Positions 1 through 10,352 of a DNA stretch of 64,000 nucleotides are shown piece by piece. The translations under genes and the position numbers were made by a program. Positions within the stretch are counted from its first letter, which is position 1. Each line of letters opens with the position of its first letter. This DNA is from Pleurotus djamor (taxonomy: Eukaryota; Basidiomycota; Agaricomycetes; Agaricales; Pleurotaceae), in contig JAPEVF010000045.1 in NCBI GenBank assembly GCA_029747585.1, positions 93,133 to 157,132 of the forward strand, in the 5' to 3' direction. The notes beneath the pieces were generated by a model that did not search any database, had not been told where the DNA came from, and worked only from the letters and a program-made list of their open reading frames with translations.

Positions 1-1
1 G

Positions 2-1567
2 GGAGAACTGTCGTCTAACAAGCTTACCATCGCTCAAGCCGCTCTACTCAGCCTTCGTGGTCGGGATTTGAAGAACGAAAGTCCTGGTGTCTCTCCTTCT
101 ACGACCTTGAGTAGCTTGGCTAGCTCTCCTTCCTTGGCCACTCTTTCTACCATGCCCAGCGCCCCCTCTTATGGGCGAGCCCAGAAGATGGGTGACTATG
201 CATCTCACGCCATGGGTCGAGGAAATGAGTTTGCCTTGGGTCCGAGCGGAGCCCTCCCAACTATCACTTCCCCTTCTTTCGGAGCGGATGCTATCAACGC
301 GAGTCCCTATATTCCCGCTCGCTTCCTCCACGGTACCTACGAAGCTGAGGATGTTGATCGACAGCACGCACCATTTCAAAACGTTCGCCCTCACTTCAGC
401 ATGCTTGACCAGATGGCTGCGCAGCGAACTCATGGGACGTTGGCTCGAGATGCTTTGACTGGCAGGTACCCTGTTATTGGCTCCGGACAACGCATCGAAA
501 CAATGGGTGCAACTCCTTTGGTTGACCGTCTAGTGCCAAATGCCGGGCATGCTGTTATTGGAATGGGGTTGCGAGGTGTGGGCGACATGGGTTTTGGGAT
601 GAACAACGGACGCAACCACCATCAATCAGTCAACGGCTACACGCCTGCAGAAGAGCTATTGTTTCAAGCTCACAACGCCAGCTTGCGCCATCGAAATAAT
701 CAACCCCAAGTCAAACCGAGCAACATCCCCCGCCCTCATCAGGGTAGTGGCAGGACCCAGGGGGGAAGAGGCTCGTCTGAGGCTTCCGTCGGAAAGTGGC
801 GATCGAACAGTGTCGCTCTCAAGTCACTCAATACAGGTGGTCGCGATCTTGCCGATGAAGAGAACTTCCACAGCAACTACAGGCAGGGCAGCCGTCCGCT
901 AAATGACGATATTATGCCTGCGCCCAAAGGATCGGGGGACACAAACGCGTCGTATCGTCAACATCAACATCAGCAACAGCCAGCCGCGCCGTCTCACGGA
1001 CATGTTCGTTCTACGACTGTCCCTCATGCTAATCGCACAACTGTCCCCACACGCCATCAACAACATTCGAGCATTAGCAACCCTCATTCTAGCATATCTG
1101 CCAACAATCGGAACGTTGCCTCGACCGACTCCCGGAATGCCGGTTCCTTCAACAAATTCTCCAAGCTAGAGCACCATGACCACGAGATGAGCAACACGAA
1201 CCAAACGATGAATAATTCTGGTCTCCCTCTCAAGAAACTCTACGTCAACGTTGCAAAGACTCAGCCTCAAACTCATCATCAACACCAACGTTCTTCTTCC
1301 GACCTCTACAAGAACGATAACCACGGACAACGCAATAATGGTACCTTTACAAGAACTAATCGGCCCACCAGGTCGGATAATGCTCATGAATCCCCTGTTA
1401 TGCCGTCACCTACTCTCACATGTGGATCACAGACTCCCTCTACCTTGAGTCCCGCGACTCCTTACTTTGGCTCATTCGCTTCGTCTGACGGAGTCCAAAC
1501 CCAGGCGAAGGTTTCTATCAACGGCGGTACCATTGAACTGAAGGGTGCGATCAGTGAGCAAGTTTAG
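2..1567 (+). CDS. 3' part of a large low-complexity protein, unknown function
   Basis: The reading frame is open from the first bases of the window to a TAG at 1565-1567, so this is the C-terminal part (about 521 residues) of a longer gene whose start lies outside. No catalytic domain is visible. The sequence is rich in Ser, Pro, His, Asn and Gln, with a His/Gln-rich stretch near 950-1080 and Asn/Ser-rich linkers after it; the last 70 residues are Ser/Thr/Pro-rich. A more ordered stretch lies near 620-700 (motif PAEELLFQAHN). This composition suits an RNA-binding or regulatory protein tail, but that is inference. Overlapping open frames on both strands here are shadows caused by skewed codon composition. 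Confidence 0.7.
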   Translation, partial: GELSSNKLTIAQAALLSLRGRDLKNESPGVSPSTTLSSLASSPSLATLSTMPSAPSYGRAQKMGDYASHAMGRGNEFALGPSGALPTITSPSFGADAINASPYIPARFLHGTYEAEDVDRQHAPFQNVRPHFSMLDQMAAQRTHGTLARDALTGRYPVIGSGQRIETMGATPLVDRLVPNAGHAVIGMGLRGVGDMGFGMNNGRNHHQSVNGYTPAEELLFQAHNASLRHRNNQPQVKPSNIPRPHQGSGRTQGGRGSSEASVGKWRSNSVALKSLNTGGRDLADEENFHSNYRQGSRPLNDDIMPAPKGSGDTNASYRQHQHQQQPAAPSHGHVRSTTVPHANRTTVPTRHQQHSSISNPHSSISANNRNVASTDSRNAGSFNKFSKLEHHDHEMSNTNQTMNNSGLPLKKLYVNVAKTQPQTHHQHQRSSSDLYKNDNHGQRNNGTFTRTNRPTRSDNAHESPVMPSPTLTCGSQTPSTLSPATPYFGSFASSDGVQTQAKVSINGGTIELKGAISEQV

Positions 1568-1855
1568 CTTTGGTAAAGGTTTTCGGCACACAATCATTAC
1601 ATCACTATTACTCTACACTCGCACCACCCTTGTTATCATACTTCATTCGACTAATATGAAACCTATGTCACTTGCACGGAACTTCTGGGCTTGTGAAGGA
1701 GCGACTATAGGGTAGGTATCAATGCAGCACAAGCTATGTACATTCATAGACCTGCGTAATGTCCGTAAAATGCCTCATAAGAAATAACGAAGATCAAGTC
1801 CTAAACCAAAAAGTGACTGGGACTAAGCCAGCTGGCTGATGGTGCGCGTTGGCTT

Positions 1856-2599
1856 CTAAGCCAAGAAAGCGAACACAGCAGCAGCAGCACCAGCAACACC
1901 AAGAGAGGCCGAGAGCGATGAAGCACCGTTGTTGGTTTGCTCAGCGGGTGCGGCAGAACCAGTTCCAGTTCCGGTTCCAGCGCTGCTGGCTCCGCCAGTG
2001 GGACTAGCACCTCCCGGGATCACGGTAGTGGTAGGGTAAGCGGATCCCAAAGCACGAATTTCAAAGGGCTCAGATTGCGCATAGACCTACATTCGGCGAG
2101 TGAGCATGCAACGTTCCGACGAGGGATTCTGAGAAATTTTCAGGAAAATAACTCACATTGGTCGAGTTGAGAGGATTGGCGAGTTGGAGGAAGTAGTTTT
2201 GCCCAGGCTTGAAGTCGGCTTGTTGACGAGTAATTTCCTTGGAGCAATCAGCATTGGCCTGGATGCTGATGACAGCTTGGGGTTGAACGAGGATGGTGGG
2301 ATCAGTGTTTCCGATGCTGTCCGAAAAAAAAACATGAGTGACAACGTCCGTAAACGTAAGCAAGCTAGCAACGAACAGGACAGTGTAGTCATTGTTGGGT
2401 GGATTCGTTCTGCACGTCCAGGAGAAGACATTGGCAGACTGGGCGACTGGTGACAAATGAGACCACGATTCGCTAAGAGAAGCTGTAAAAGATGCTCACC
2501 CCACCAGGTCGAAGAACTGGGTGCCGTAATGGCAAACTGGTCCTGCGCAGAGGCAACGGCAGCGACAGCAGCGACGATGGCGAGAGATTTGGCGAACAT
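1856..2599 (-). CDS. Kre9/Knh1-like secreted GPI-anchored protein
   Basis: Four exons splice cleanly: 2599-2500, 2446-2377, 2316-2157 and 2086-1856 (186 residues). Residues 1-18 are a signal peptide (MFAKSLAIVAAVAAVASA). The mature part begins with the family signature ITAPSSSTWWV...FSWTC, followed by YTVLIGN and a paired-Cys domain of the Kre9/Knh1-type Ser-Thr-rich GPI family (Pfam PF10342 from memory). A Ser/Thr/Gly-rich spacer leads to a small-residue site and a hydrophobic tail (GVAGAAAAVFAFLA), the classic GPI-attachment signal. It is therefore expected at the plasma membrane or cell wall, where relatives are linked to beta-1,6-glucan assembly; the exact role is inference. Codons at all three junctions join in phase, which fixes the model. 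Confidence 0.92.
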
Positions 2600-3128
2600 G
2601 GTTGAAGAAAAGAACAATGAACCGACGAAAAGTAGAGTTATAAAGAGTGTGGGTAGTTCACCGTGCTGGGGAAAGAAGAACGAGAGAAAATTTGTCGGGC
2701 GTTGTTCGGCCCTTTGGCCTGGGTGGGAATTGTGTCACGAGACCGACAGGAGATAGGGACGTCAAGGATTTCGACATCAAGAAAAAANTGCTACGTCTTC
2801 AAGCTTGAGCAAGGAAAAAAAAAGCTACGGAGAAGGCGAAAAATTGTGCAAGCGACGGAGCATAGGATGACTAAGAAAGCTACAGTAAAAAGCAGGCTAT
2901 GTAGCTCTCGAAATTTGCGGGGTCCTTTCGCACTTTCACGCTTGGACAGTCGTTGGGAAATGGCGCGCACGCACTTAGGTTATGGATTTCTAGATTCCTT
3001 GACGGCCTGTGCCAGCCGGTTCAGAGGGTACATCACCCACCGCTACCCCAACAGTGATTATTTCCAAAGCAAAGAATGCACTCCGAAATGAGTACCATAT
3101 GTCCTTTAGAGAGGTGTCACCTCACTAG
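2600..3128. other. intergenic, no gene seen
   Basis: Promoter side of the Kre9-like gene and the 3' end of the HAD/kinase-like gene. It contains one N (near 2788) and A-rich runs. The open frames here have no recognisable protein features. Confidence 0.5.
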
Positions 3129-4974
3129 CTACCGATGATACCACCCATTCAAATCTTTCAGGAATTGCCTGCCGTCTTTCTCAGATATCGCACCTCTCTT
3201 GATTTGTGCCTCGTACTCAGTAGTGACCATCCACTTAATCCAATAGCGTCTCTACAAAGGCCTTGAACTTCATGCCGGTAGAGTGAGGTGAAAGCTCACA
3301 TATTCTTCAGGAGTATAGCTAACTCCGGATCCGCCATCTAACCATACGAGGACATCATTACCGCGTATGTAATGTTTGCCATCCCATTTCATAAGGGCAC
3401 CGATTCCCCTGGATCATCATCAAATACTGGCACCGACGGGAAGAGAAACGAAGCGTACCAGTCCAAAAGTTGTGCCTTTACTGGGTAGTCGCCCTGCATC
3501 GTGAAATTGACGTTCCCCAAGTGCCCATCCCTGAAGAGCTCCCGTGACCCCAAACTCCTGAGACGACGGAAAACACTTACCGGTGCTCAAGCCCATATTT
3601 CCGGACTATGCTTTCTATTTCGTCGACGGCAAGATGACACCCGATCAAGAGCAGTCTCTTGAAATCTTCGCTGAAAGGATGACGCTGGTACAATGGCGTC
3701 TTGTACAACGGTGTACCTCCGATCTTTTTCATGGCAAACCACCCAGTGAAATGCTCGGGGTCGGGGGACTTGAGCTGCCCTACTACGCTGAGATTCCGAA
3801 CTTCGAAGGCGACCATCAAGAGGTAGTTATCGTCACTGTTGTTCGGGCTTGGTTTGAAGGGCATCCCTTGCTTGAGGATATGATAGATTTCCAGATATCT
3901 TGGGCGTAACTGAGGCACCCAGTAATTCAGGATCTTCACGACCGCGGTAGAGTCATTGGCTGCATCATGGACTCGAGCGAATTTTCCCTTCCCAAGGAAA
4001 GTACCAAGAGGCGGTAGACCGTCTTTGAAATAGGGGAGCTTGGGTCAGTAGACGATATCGCATGAAGGAGGGTAGAGGGATGCCATACAGAAAGGGACAT
4101 TGTAAGGAGTCGTAGCATCCTGATAGGTAGACCAGTTTAATCCTAGGTTCGGATTGACAATCCGAACGATAACGCCTATTATGCGGGTCAGGCAGTGGTC
4201 GAAGTGGCCTGATCATCACTCGCCGAGGTCATTCTGAAGGCCGGTACTTGCACTGTAACTGTCGATGAGTAACTTGGAGAAGATAAATTCAATATTCCGG
4301 AATGAATGAGTAACTATAACATACGATCTCGTTGAAGTTTGCTTGCGACCAGTGTTGGATCTTGCGGAGGGCTTGGGCTTTGTCTTTGACGGCGTCAGGA
4401 ACAGATGACTCCCGAGAATGAGAAGGAGAATCATAATCACCGGTCCCAACTTCGAAGTAAGAAACTAGGTTGATGATAGGTTTTACCTGTCCATTGGTGT
4501 TGGACGCTTTGAAGTACCACAAGGCCCTTTCGCAGCTAATCGATGATATCAATTACGAGATTACAAAGACGAAGGTAGGGGAGCGGAGAACTCACAGTGA
4601 TCGACTCGGTGTACTGGTTACAATGGCAATCTTTGAGCCTTGTTCGAGAGCGTTTTTGAGAACTGACGGAACGTCACTGTGCAATCTAATCGTATGACCA
4701 TGTTCACTACGCAATTCGGTTATTGACCTATTTGAGTGTCAATGATGTGATGTGGCCGTACTTGCGATCACGAAGGACGTGCTCGTCTTCGACCTCCAAG
4801 TTGTCTTCGACTTGTGGAGAAGCCTTTGGCTGCTTTCTCATCCTGTCAGGGTCAAGCTTCCCGCTCCATAGGACGTTACTGTCATTGGCAATTAGTGAGC
4901 AACAGCATGATAGGCTGCGAATGGCAAGGTTCGGATACGTACTCGACCTCTAGTGCTATCACCTTGAACCCCAT
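3129..4974 (-). pseudogene. degenerate HAD-like gene running into a kinase-like half
   Basis: The first exons (4974-4943, 4878-4762, 4685-4596, 4535-4325) match the HAD paralogues at 5973-12046 in position and phase; exons 1 and 2 are identical in length (32 and 117 bases) to two of them. Motif I reads ALEVDNV instead of ALDTDWT, so the first catalytic Asp is Glu and the Thr is lost. A short homologous stretch follows (IIGV...GLNWSTY). From about 4046 the protein becomes kinase-like: glycine loop LGKGKFARV, VVKIL lysine, and, after an intron (3580-3531), a catalytic loop HRDGHLGN and LLDW in the metal-binding position. The C-terminus ends at 3129 after an intron at 3299-3252. An in-frame TGA at 4047-4045 and a frame break at a four-C run (3406-3409, + strand) interrupt the frame, and the junction near 4320-4190 is unresolved. 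Either a decaying fusion or two adjoining genes with sequencing errors. Confidence 0.55.
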
Positions 4975-5972
4975 GTTCGTTGTGGCGAGATTTCTGCCTT
5001 GCGGTGGTATTAAGACGGTGTCTTAATTGCATCGTCGCGCGATTCGACCGTGGATGACTGTACTAGAAGCTTTCCAGGAAGAAGGTGACTGGTGATGGAA
5101 GTTTTCGCGTAAAGTTTGGGCTGCTGTACCATGGGTCCTGAAGCTAAAGGTTAAGCTTGGTCCGTCGTCGAGGCTTCAATCGAAAGGCAGCAAAAGAAGC
5201 TAGCCTTCGAGGGTATGTATCGAGGTTCGTCGTTGGAGCCAGTGTCTCTAACTATGGTTCAAAGCTACTTACCCGAATCATTGCCTTGCTCTAGGTAGGT
5301 GCGAAGACAGTATTTCAGCCATTCCCGAAACGCACATGGTATTTTCGAACTTCTTAATTGACGGATATTGGAATGGACGGAATCGTGCAAGAAATCGAAT
5401 TGGTAGCGGGAAGTCAAGGCAAGCACTGGAGTTCGTGCACAGAAGAAAAGAAATCGTACCCCTGATGTTGCTTGCCCCGCTTAGGAGACTGATTTCCACG
5501 ATGCGGACTTTTTTTTGATTAGCGTGGCCTACTTCCTACTTGCTCTGACTCGGACATCACTAGCACTGCGTGCGCTTCGCTTCTAGGGAATCGATGTATC
5601 CGAGGTTATCTTACCTTTGTGCTGCATTGTCCATATGGCATCAACACATTTGCCCCGTTGTATCAGAGCCACAACCAAGCGATGCACATGCGGTCGTCTC
5701 ATGCTTTTCATCGGCTTTTCATATCGCTTCGCTTGACACTCGATGTAGACTAATGAGCATTCCGACTTCGGGGGCTTCTTTGAACTCTCTCCCAGTAAAT
5801 CGGTTCAACCGCATACTCTCCACTCCTTGATTGCTTTGCAGGGAAAGACTTTTACTAGATCAGCAATGCGGTCTCGGGGCGTAGCAAGTTCCTACATGCT
5901 CACTTCGGTTTGATTGGATTGGCTTGATTTAAGTACTCTCAAGCTACAGGCTCTGAGCACCCAAGCACAACT
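4975..5972. other. intergenic between divergent HAD-family genes
   Basis: About 1 kb shared upstream region of the minus-strand degenerate copy and the plus-strand intact gene. I see no supported coding exon; small open frames on both strands lack family features. No clear TATA box next to either start. Confidence 0.45.
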
Positions 5973-7674
5973 ATGTTTCCCAAAATCATTGCTCTTGACA
6001 CGGAGTGCGTATTCATATATCCCTCTCAACAACTTTCTCAACGTTTCTCAACAGTTGGACCATCTTCTGGGGCTGGCTCGATGGCAATAAATGGGGCAAA
6101 GGCCCAGGAGCGGCATCCACTCTCGAAGACAATATCAAGCAGAAAGACTTTTGGGATATCTACGACAAAACGTATGGTGACTTCCTTACTTGAACCTCCG
6201 ATTGTAACCGTTCGTTTGAACTCACAATTCATTAGAAACCCCAAAAACAAATGTGGCATGTTCGCTGACGTACCCGATATCATTGGTGATATTTTGAAGA
6301 ACGGCGCGAAGCTAGCCATTGTTTCGCGTAACAAGCACAAGTCTCTGTGAGTTTCCGTTTGAATCTGTATCTTTGCGCGCTAACTCACGTTAACTCAACC
6401 ATTTCCGTCTGCATAGGTGCGATCGAGCTCTTTGGCATTGGAAGGCACAAGACGGCAAGGGAGGTTACAAACCCATCATCGAACTCGTCACGTATAACGA
6501 AATCTATGACAGTATGTGCAATCTGGAGCTCTCTCGCACTTCGCTTTCTAACGACGGTTTCCAGAGGACCCGGTTACGCATTTTAATAAGATCCATTCGT
6601 ATGACACCAACGTCTACTATTCCGATATGGTCTGTTTTCCAGTGACTCAAGCGCATTTGTGGATTGATCGTGCTTTCTTAGCTGTATTTTGACGATGATG
6701 CTACGAGCAATATTGTCGAGATGATGATTGGTGCGACCATCTCGCTTTTATCCTCCCGCTTCTGAGCACCGATATCTCCAACTTCAGGTGTCACGTTTCA
6801 GGTTTCCAGAGATCAGAAAGGGCTGACCTGGGCCAACTACAAGGAGGGTCTCGAAGTATGGCGGCGTAACAAGAGTATCATAACGCCGTGGAAGGGGCTG
6901 AAAGTTTCATCGTACCCGAAGGCTAAATTCATTGGTTATTCGGGTATGGATATCGATACCATCAAGCTATTGGAGAAGGGTTGGCGTAGGCACGATAGGA
7001 AGGAGGCTGCGCGGTATGGATTCGCCGTCTATATTGCTGACAACCCTGCTATGTATGTCTTCCACTTGGGTCATAACGATCATCGGACACTAACCCATAA
7101 TACTCTAGTGCGGAGTACTTCAATCGCTGGATAAAGTATGCCTTTGGAGGGGAGTCTGCAGAGACGGTTGTCTGCAAGCTGTACGCCCGAGACGGTGAGA
7201 TTTGGGACAAGCTGAACAAGGTAAGTGAGGACGTGAGAATCCTATGTCTACGATTCTGACCGTCTCTGTTAGATCTGGGTAGCAGATGACACCACCCTCA
7301 AGACGGACGAGAAAGGCAAGGCATTCGATGTTGCATGGAGTCAAGAAGATCGAGACCGCCTGGTCGCTTCGTGGGGCGTACATAAACCCTACGTCCTTTT
7401 TTCAAGGCACCCGAACATGGACAACTGGAAGCAGCCGAACATGACCCCATTCCCCGTACCCGATCTCAAACGATGGAACGAGATGGTCGTTTATCCGCAA
7501 ATTCAGGAAGCGCAGCTTCTGGCAGTGAGGATGAGTCAGAGTGAGCTAGAGCATGACATGAAGAACGGGGTGCATTTGCACTATGAGAAGAAGCTGAAGG
7601 AATGGAATATCAAGACCCCTCACGAGACGCTTACGGAGTTGGGAAAGTACGGGGAGTCATCCGAGTTCCATTGA
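5973..7674 (+). CDS. HAD-superfamily acid phosphatase/MDP-1-like protein, copy A
   Basis: Nine exons: 5973-6004, 6055-6171, 6236-6346, 6417-6511, 6565-6629, 6682-6730, 6788-7052, 7109-7220, 7273-7674 (415 residues). The N-terminal half is a HAD domain close to the Acid_PPase/magnesium-dependent phosphatase-1 group: motif I D9-T-D11-W-T, motif II Ser80 in KLAIVSR, and the acidic motif FDDD at 143-146. A conserved C-terminal half of about 230 residues (GYSGMD, LLEKGWRRHDRKEAARYG, ETVVCKLYARDG) is shared by all copies but not recognised by me. Known MDP-1 enzymes remove phosphate from small phosphorylated or glycated substrates; the substrate here is unknown. No signal peptide, so probably cytosolic. 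All catalytic motifs are intact, unlike the two minus-strand relatives. Confidence 0.93.
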
Positions 7675-8300
7675 AAGGCTACCAAAATATGGTAGATGTT
7701 CTTCTATATACATAGTCTGTAGCATCCTTTTCATGTCTCCGTTGACTGCCTCGACCTCACACCATGTGGCAAGCAGCCCCTGTCAAGTTGCTCCTAGCGT
7801 TTGTGAACCGAAAAAGATCCCGAAGAGCCTCATTGCCCACTAAGTCTAACACGCCCAGTGGCACCCTGGCAAGCACGCGTACAGCAAATTAGGCCTATCA
7901 ACTCGGACGTTGATTCTTCCACAAACTTCCTTGCTAAACTAGAAGCTCCTAAGGTCCTCCACACGCTCTTTTGAGTAATCGATCCACCTGCAATCTCTCC
8001 GGCTTCGAGAATGCGTACCTGAAGAACTTTGGGCAGGACCCCAAGACCATTTGAACGCCAGACCTCTTTTATCAAGAATCCTGCCTCTCTTCTTCGGCTG
8101 GAGAATGAAGGGGCTCCGAAGAGAAGATCATACGGACTAGGTTTCGAATGAAATTTGTGCTTCTCGGGCCTGCACTGACCTTGCATAAGTTATTAAGTCC
8201 TGGGTGCACTACAGGGGGATGCTCGCCCTCTTGTGAAGGAGCGATACTTATCTTCCAGTTGGTTTCCACTTACGACCAAGACCGGTAAAGCGACCTGATC
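7675..8300. other. intergenic between HAD copies A and B
   Basis: Terminator side of copy A and promoter of copy B. Minus-strand open frames at 7830-8269 show no family features and I do not support them. Confidence 0.5.
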
Positions 8301-9997
8301 ATGTTCCCAAAGGTTGTCGCACTTGACACAGAGTATGTCGCTCTTTGGCTGCCGTTCTTAGGGTGACTTATCTGTGAGTGGGCTAGCTGGACCCTCTTCT
8401 GGGGATGGTTGAACCCCGATCAATGGGGAAAAGGCCCCAACGCTTCTTCGCATATTGAAGACAACATCAAACAGAAGGATTTCTGGGACCTTTACGATAA
8501 GAGGTGTGTATTATTGCTCGTGATCATGTTCGTGCTTCAAGCTGACGCGGTCACACTTAGCAACCCAAACAATCGATGCGGGATGTTCGCGGATGCTCCA
8601 GAGATCATTGGGGACATCTTGAAGCATGGCGCAAAGCTCGCGATTGTGTCGAGGAGTAAGAGCAAGGCGCTGTGAGCAGCTGCACTCGATATTCAATGTT
8701 CAGAGTTGACTTTGAGCTTTCTATCTCCTCTCTCCGTTTGTAAACAGTTCGGACCGTGCTTTGTGGCATTGGAAGGCCCCGGATGCCAAAGGAAATTATC
8801 GGCCAATAATTGAATTGGCCGCGTATGATGAAGTGTACGATGGTGAGCTCTTCGTCTTCGAGTTATGTCTATTGCCTGACTGCAGGCGGGCTTTGTAGAT
8901 GACAAAGTGAAGCATTTCAACAAGATCCATTCGTACGACACCAAGGTGGTTTACTCTGATATGGTACGTAAATACACCACCTCCTTTGCTCCCAATTTAA
9001 TACATCTATCCATAGATACTATTCGATGACGAGGCCACAAATAATACTGTAGAGATGATGATAGGTTCGTCCATCTCCTGAGTACCCTCCACAAGACTGG
9101 CTGAATTGTTTACCGTAGGTGTTACCTTCCAAGTCTGTCGCGACCAAAAGGGCCTCACTTGGGCCAACTACAGAGAAGGAATCGAGACGTGGCGCCGTAA
9201 CCAGGCCATTATTACACCATGGGCTGGTCTCAAGGTTTCGGCATATCCTCACGCACGGTTGATTGGATACTCAGGCATGGATATCGAGACCATCAAGCTC
9301 TTGGAGAAGGGTTGGAGAAGACACGATCGGAAGGAGGCAGCGAGGTATGGTTTCGCTGTTTACGTCGCCGACAATCCCGCGATGTAAGTCATCTTCGTCT
9401 ACGAATAGGCACCCTGGATGTACCACTCACCTACTATGATTGTAGAGCGAAGTATTTCAAGGATTGGATCAAGTACGCCTTCGGAGGGAGTGCGGCCGAG
9501 ACGATCGTATGCAAAATTTATGCTCGAGATGGATCGGTCTGGGATCGTTTGAATAAAGTAAGTCAAGCTGCTTTCCCCTTCTCTCTCTCCTTTCCTCTTA
9601 ACACTCTTCGACCCGTCAGGTTTGGGCCTCAGAACATACAACTCTCAAAACAGACGTGACTAAAAGTGCATTTGAAATTGCGTGGAGTCAAGAGGATCGT
9701 GACAAAATAGTGGCGAATTGGGGTGTCCAGAAACCATACATCCTGTTTTCCCGACATGGAAATATGGGCGGTGATTTCCCAGTTCCTGCTGGACAACGAT
9801 GGAACGAAATGGTGGTTTATCCCCAGATCCAGGAAGCTCAGCTGCTCACTGTGAGGCTTAGTGATGCAGAGTTGAATGCCGAGATCAATCGTGGGGTTCA
9901 TTTGCATTACGAGCAGAAGATCAAGGAGTGGGGGATCAAGGTTCCCCAAGAGGCCATAGGGGATTGGAACGCCCATGGCGAATCGGGATTCCGCTGA
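8301..9997 (+). CDS. HAD-superfamily acid phosphatase/MDP-1-like protein, copy B
   Basis: Exons 8301-8332, 8387-8503, 8561-8671, 8748-8842, 8899-8963, 9016-9064, 9119-9383, 9446-9557, 9620-9997 (407 residues). Exons 1-8 have exactly the lengths of copy A (32, 117, 111, 95, 65, 49, 265, 112), so A and B come from a duplication after the introns were in place. Motif I is D9-T-D11-W-T, motif II lies in KLAIVSR, and the acidic motif is LFDDE. The C-terminal half repeats the GYSGMD / LLEKGWRRHDRKEAARYG block and ends about 8 residues shorter than A. It is predicted to be an active HAD phosphatase by intact motifs. It converges on copy C, which lies 355 bases downstream on the other strand. Confidence 0.93.
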
Positions 9998-10352
9998 TGA
10001 CCATGAAGAATGGACGTTCCTATCTGTATAGGATAGAGAACAGTTGTGCATTGTTGTGAAATTGACCACCTAGAAAACCTGGCAGCGGACGGTCGATAAA
10101 TGTCCTGGGATGAGGCGAGCAGTCGCTCTCATGGTAGGTGGCCAGCAGATTGTGTTCCTCTGTTCCTGGAGTCTCGAGTGTACGTCACGCTGGGTGCGAC
10201 TCGAATTTGCCGATACTTGGCGTGAACAGGTCAAAGATGTTACTCCGTATGAGCGAGAGCACAAAGATGAAGATGGAAAACATGTTGAATACAGCCATGC
10301 GGAACTAAAATATTACAACGGCCGTAATGGCTGTTGGACGACTTGGAGTGAA
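9998..10352. other. convergent 3' region of HAD copies B and C
   Basis: Contains the two 3' ends facing each other. A plus-strand open frame starting at 10110 is mostly antisense to the last exon of copy C and is not supported. Confidence 0.5.

Noticed and set aside
44..490. Minus-strand open frame opposite the first gene
   Set aside because: Antisense to a long plus-strand frame; no domain and low-complexity complement of Ser/Thr codons.
2663..3091. Plus-strand open frame containing an N
   Set aside because: Lys/Arg-rich and featureless, in the promoter of the Kre9-like gene; no homology recognised.
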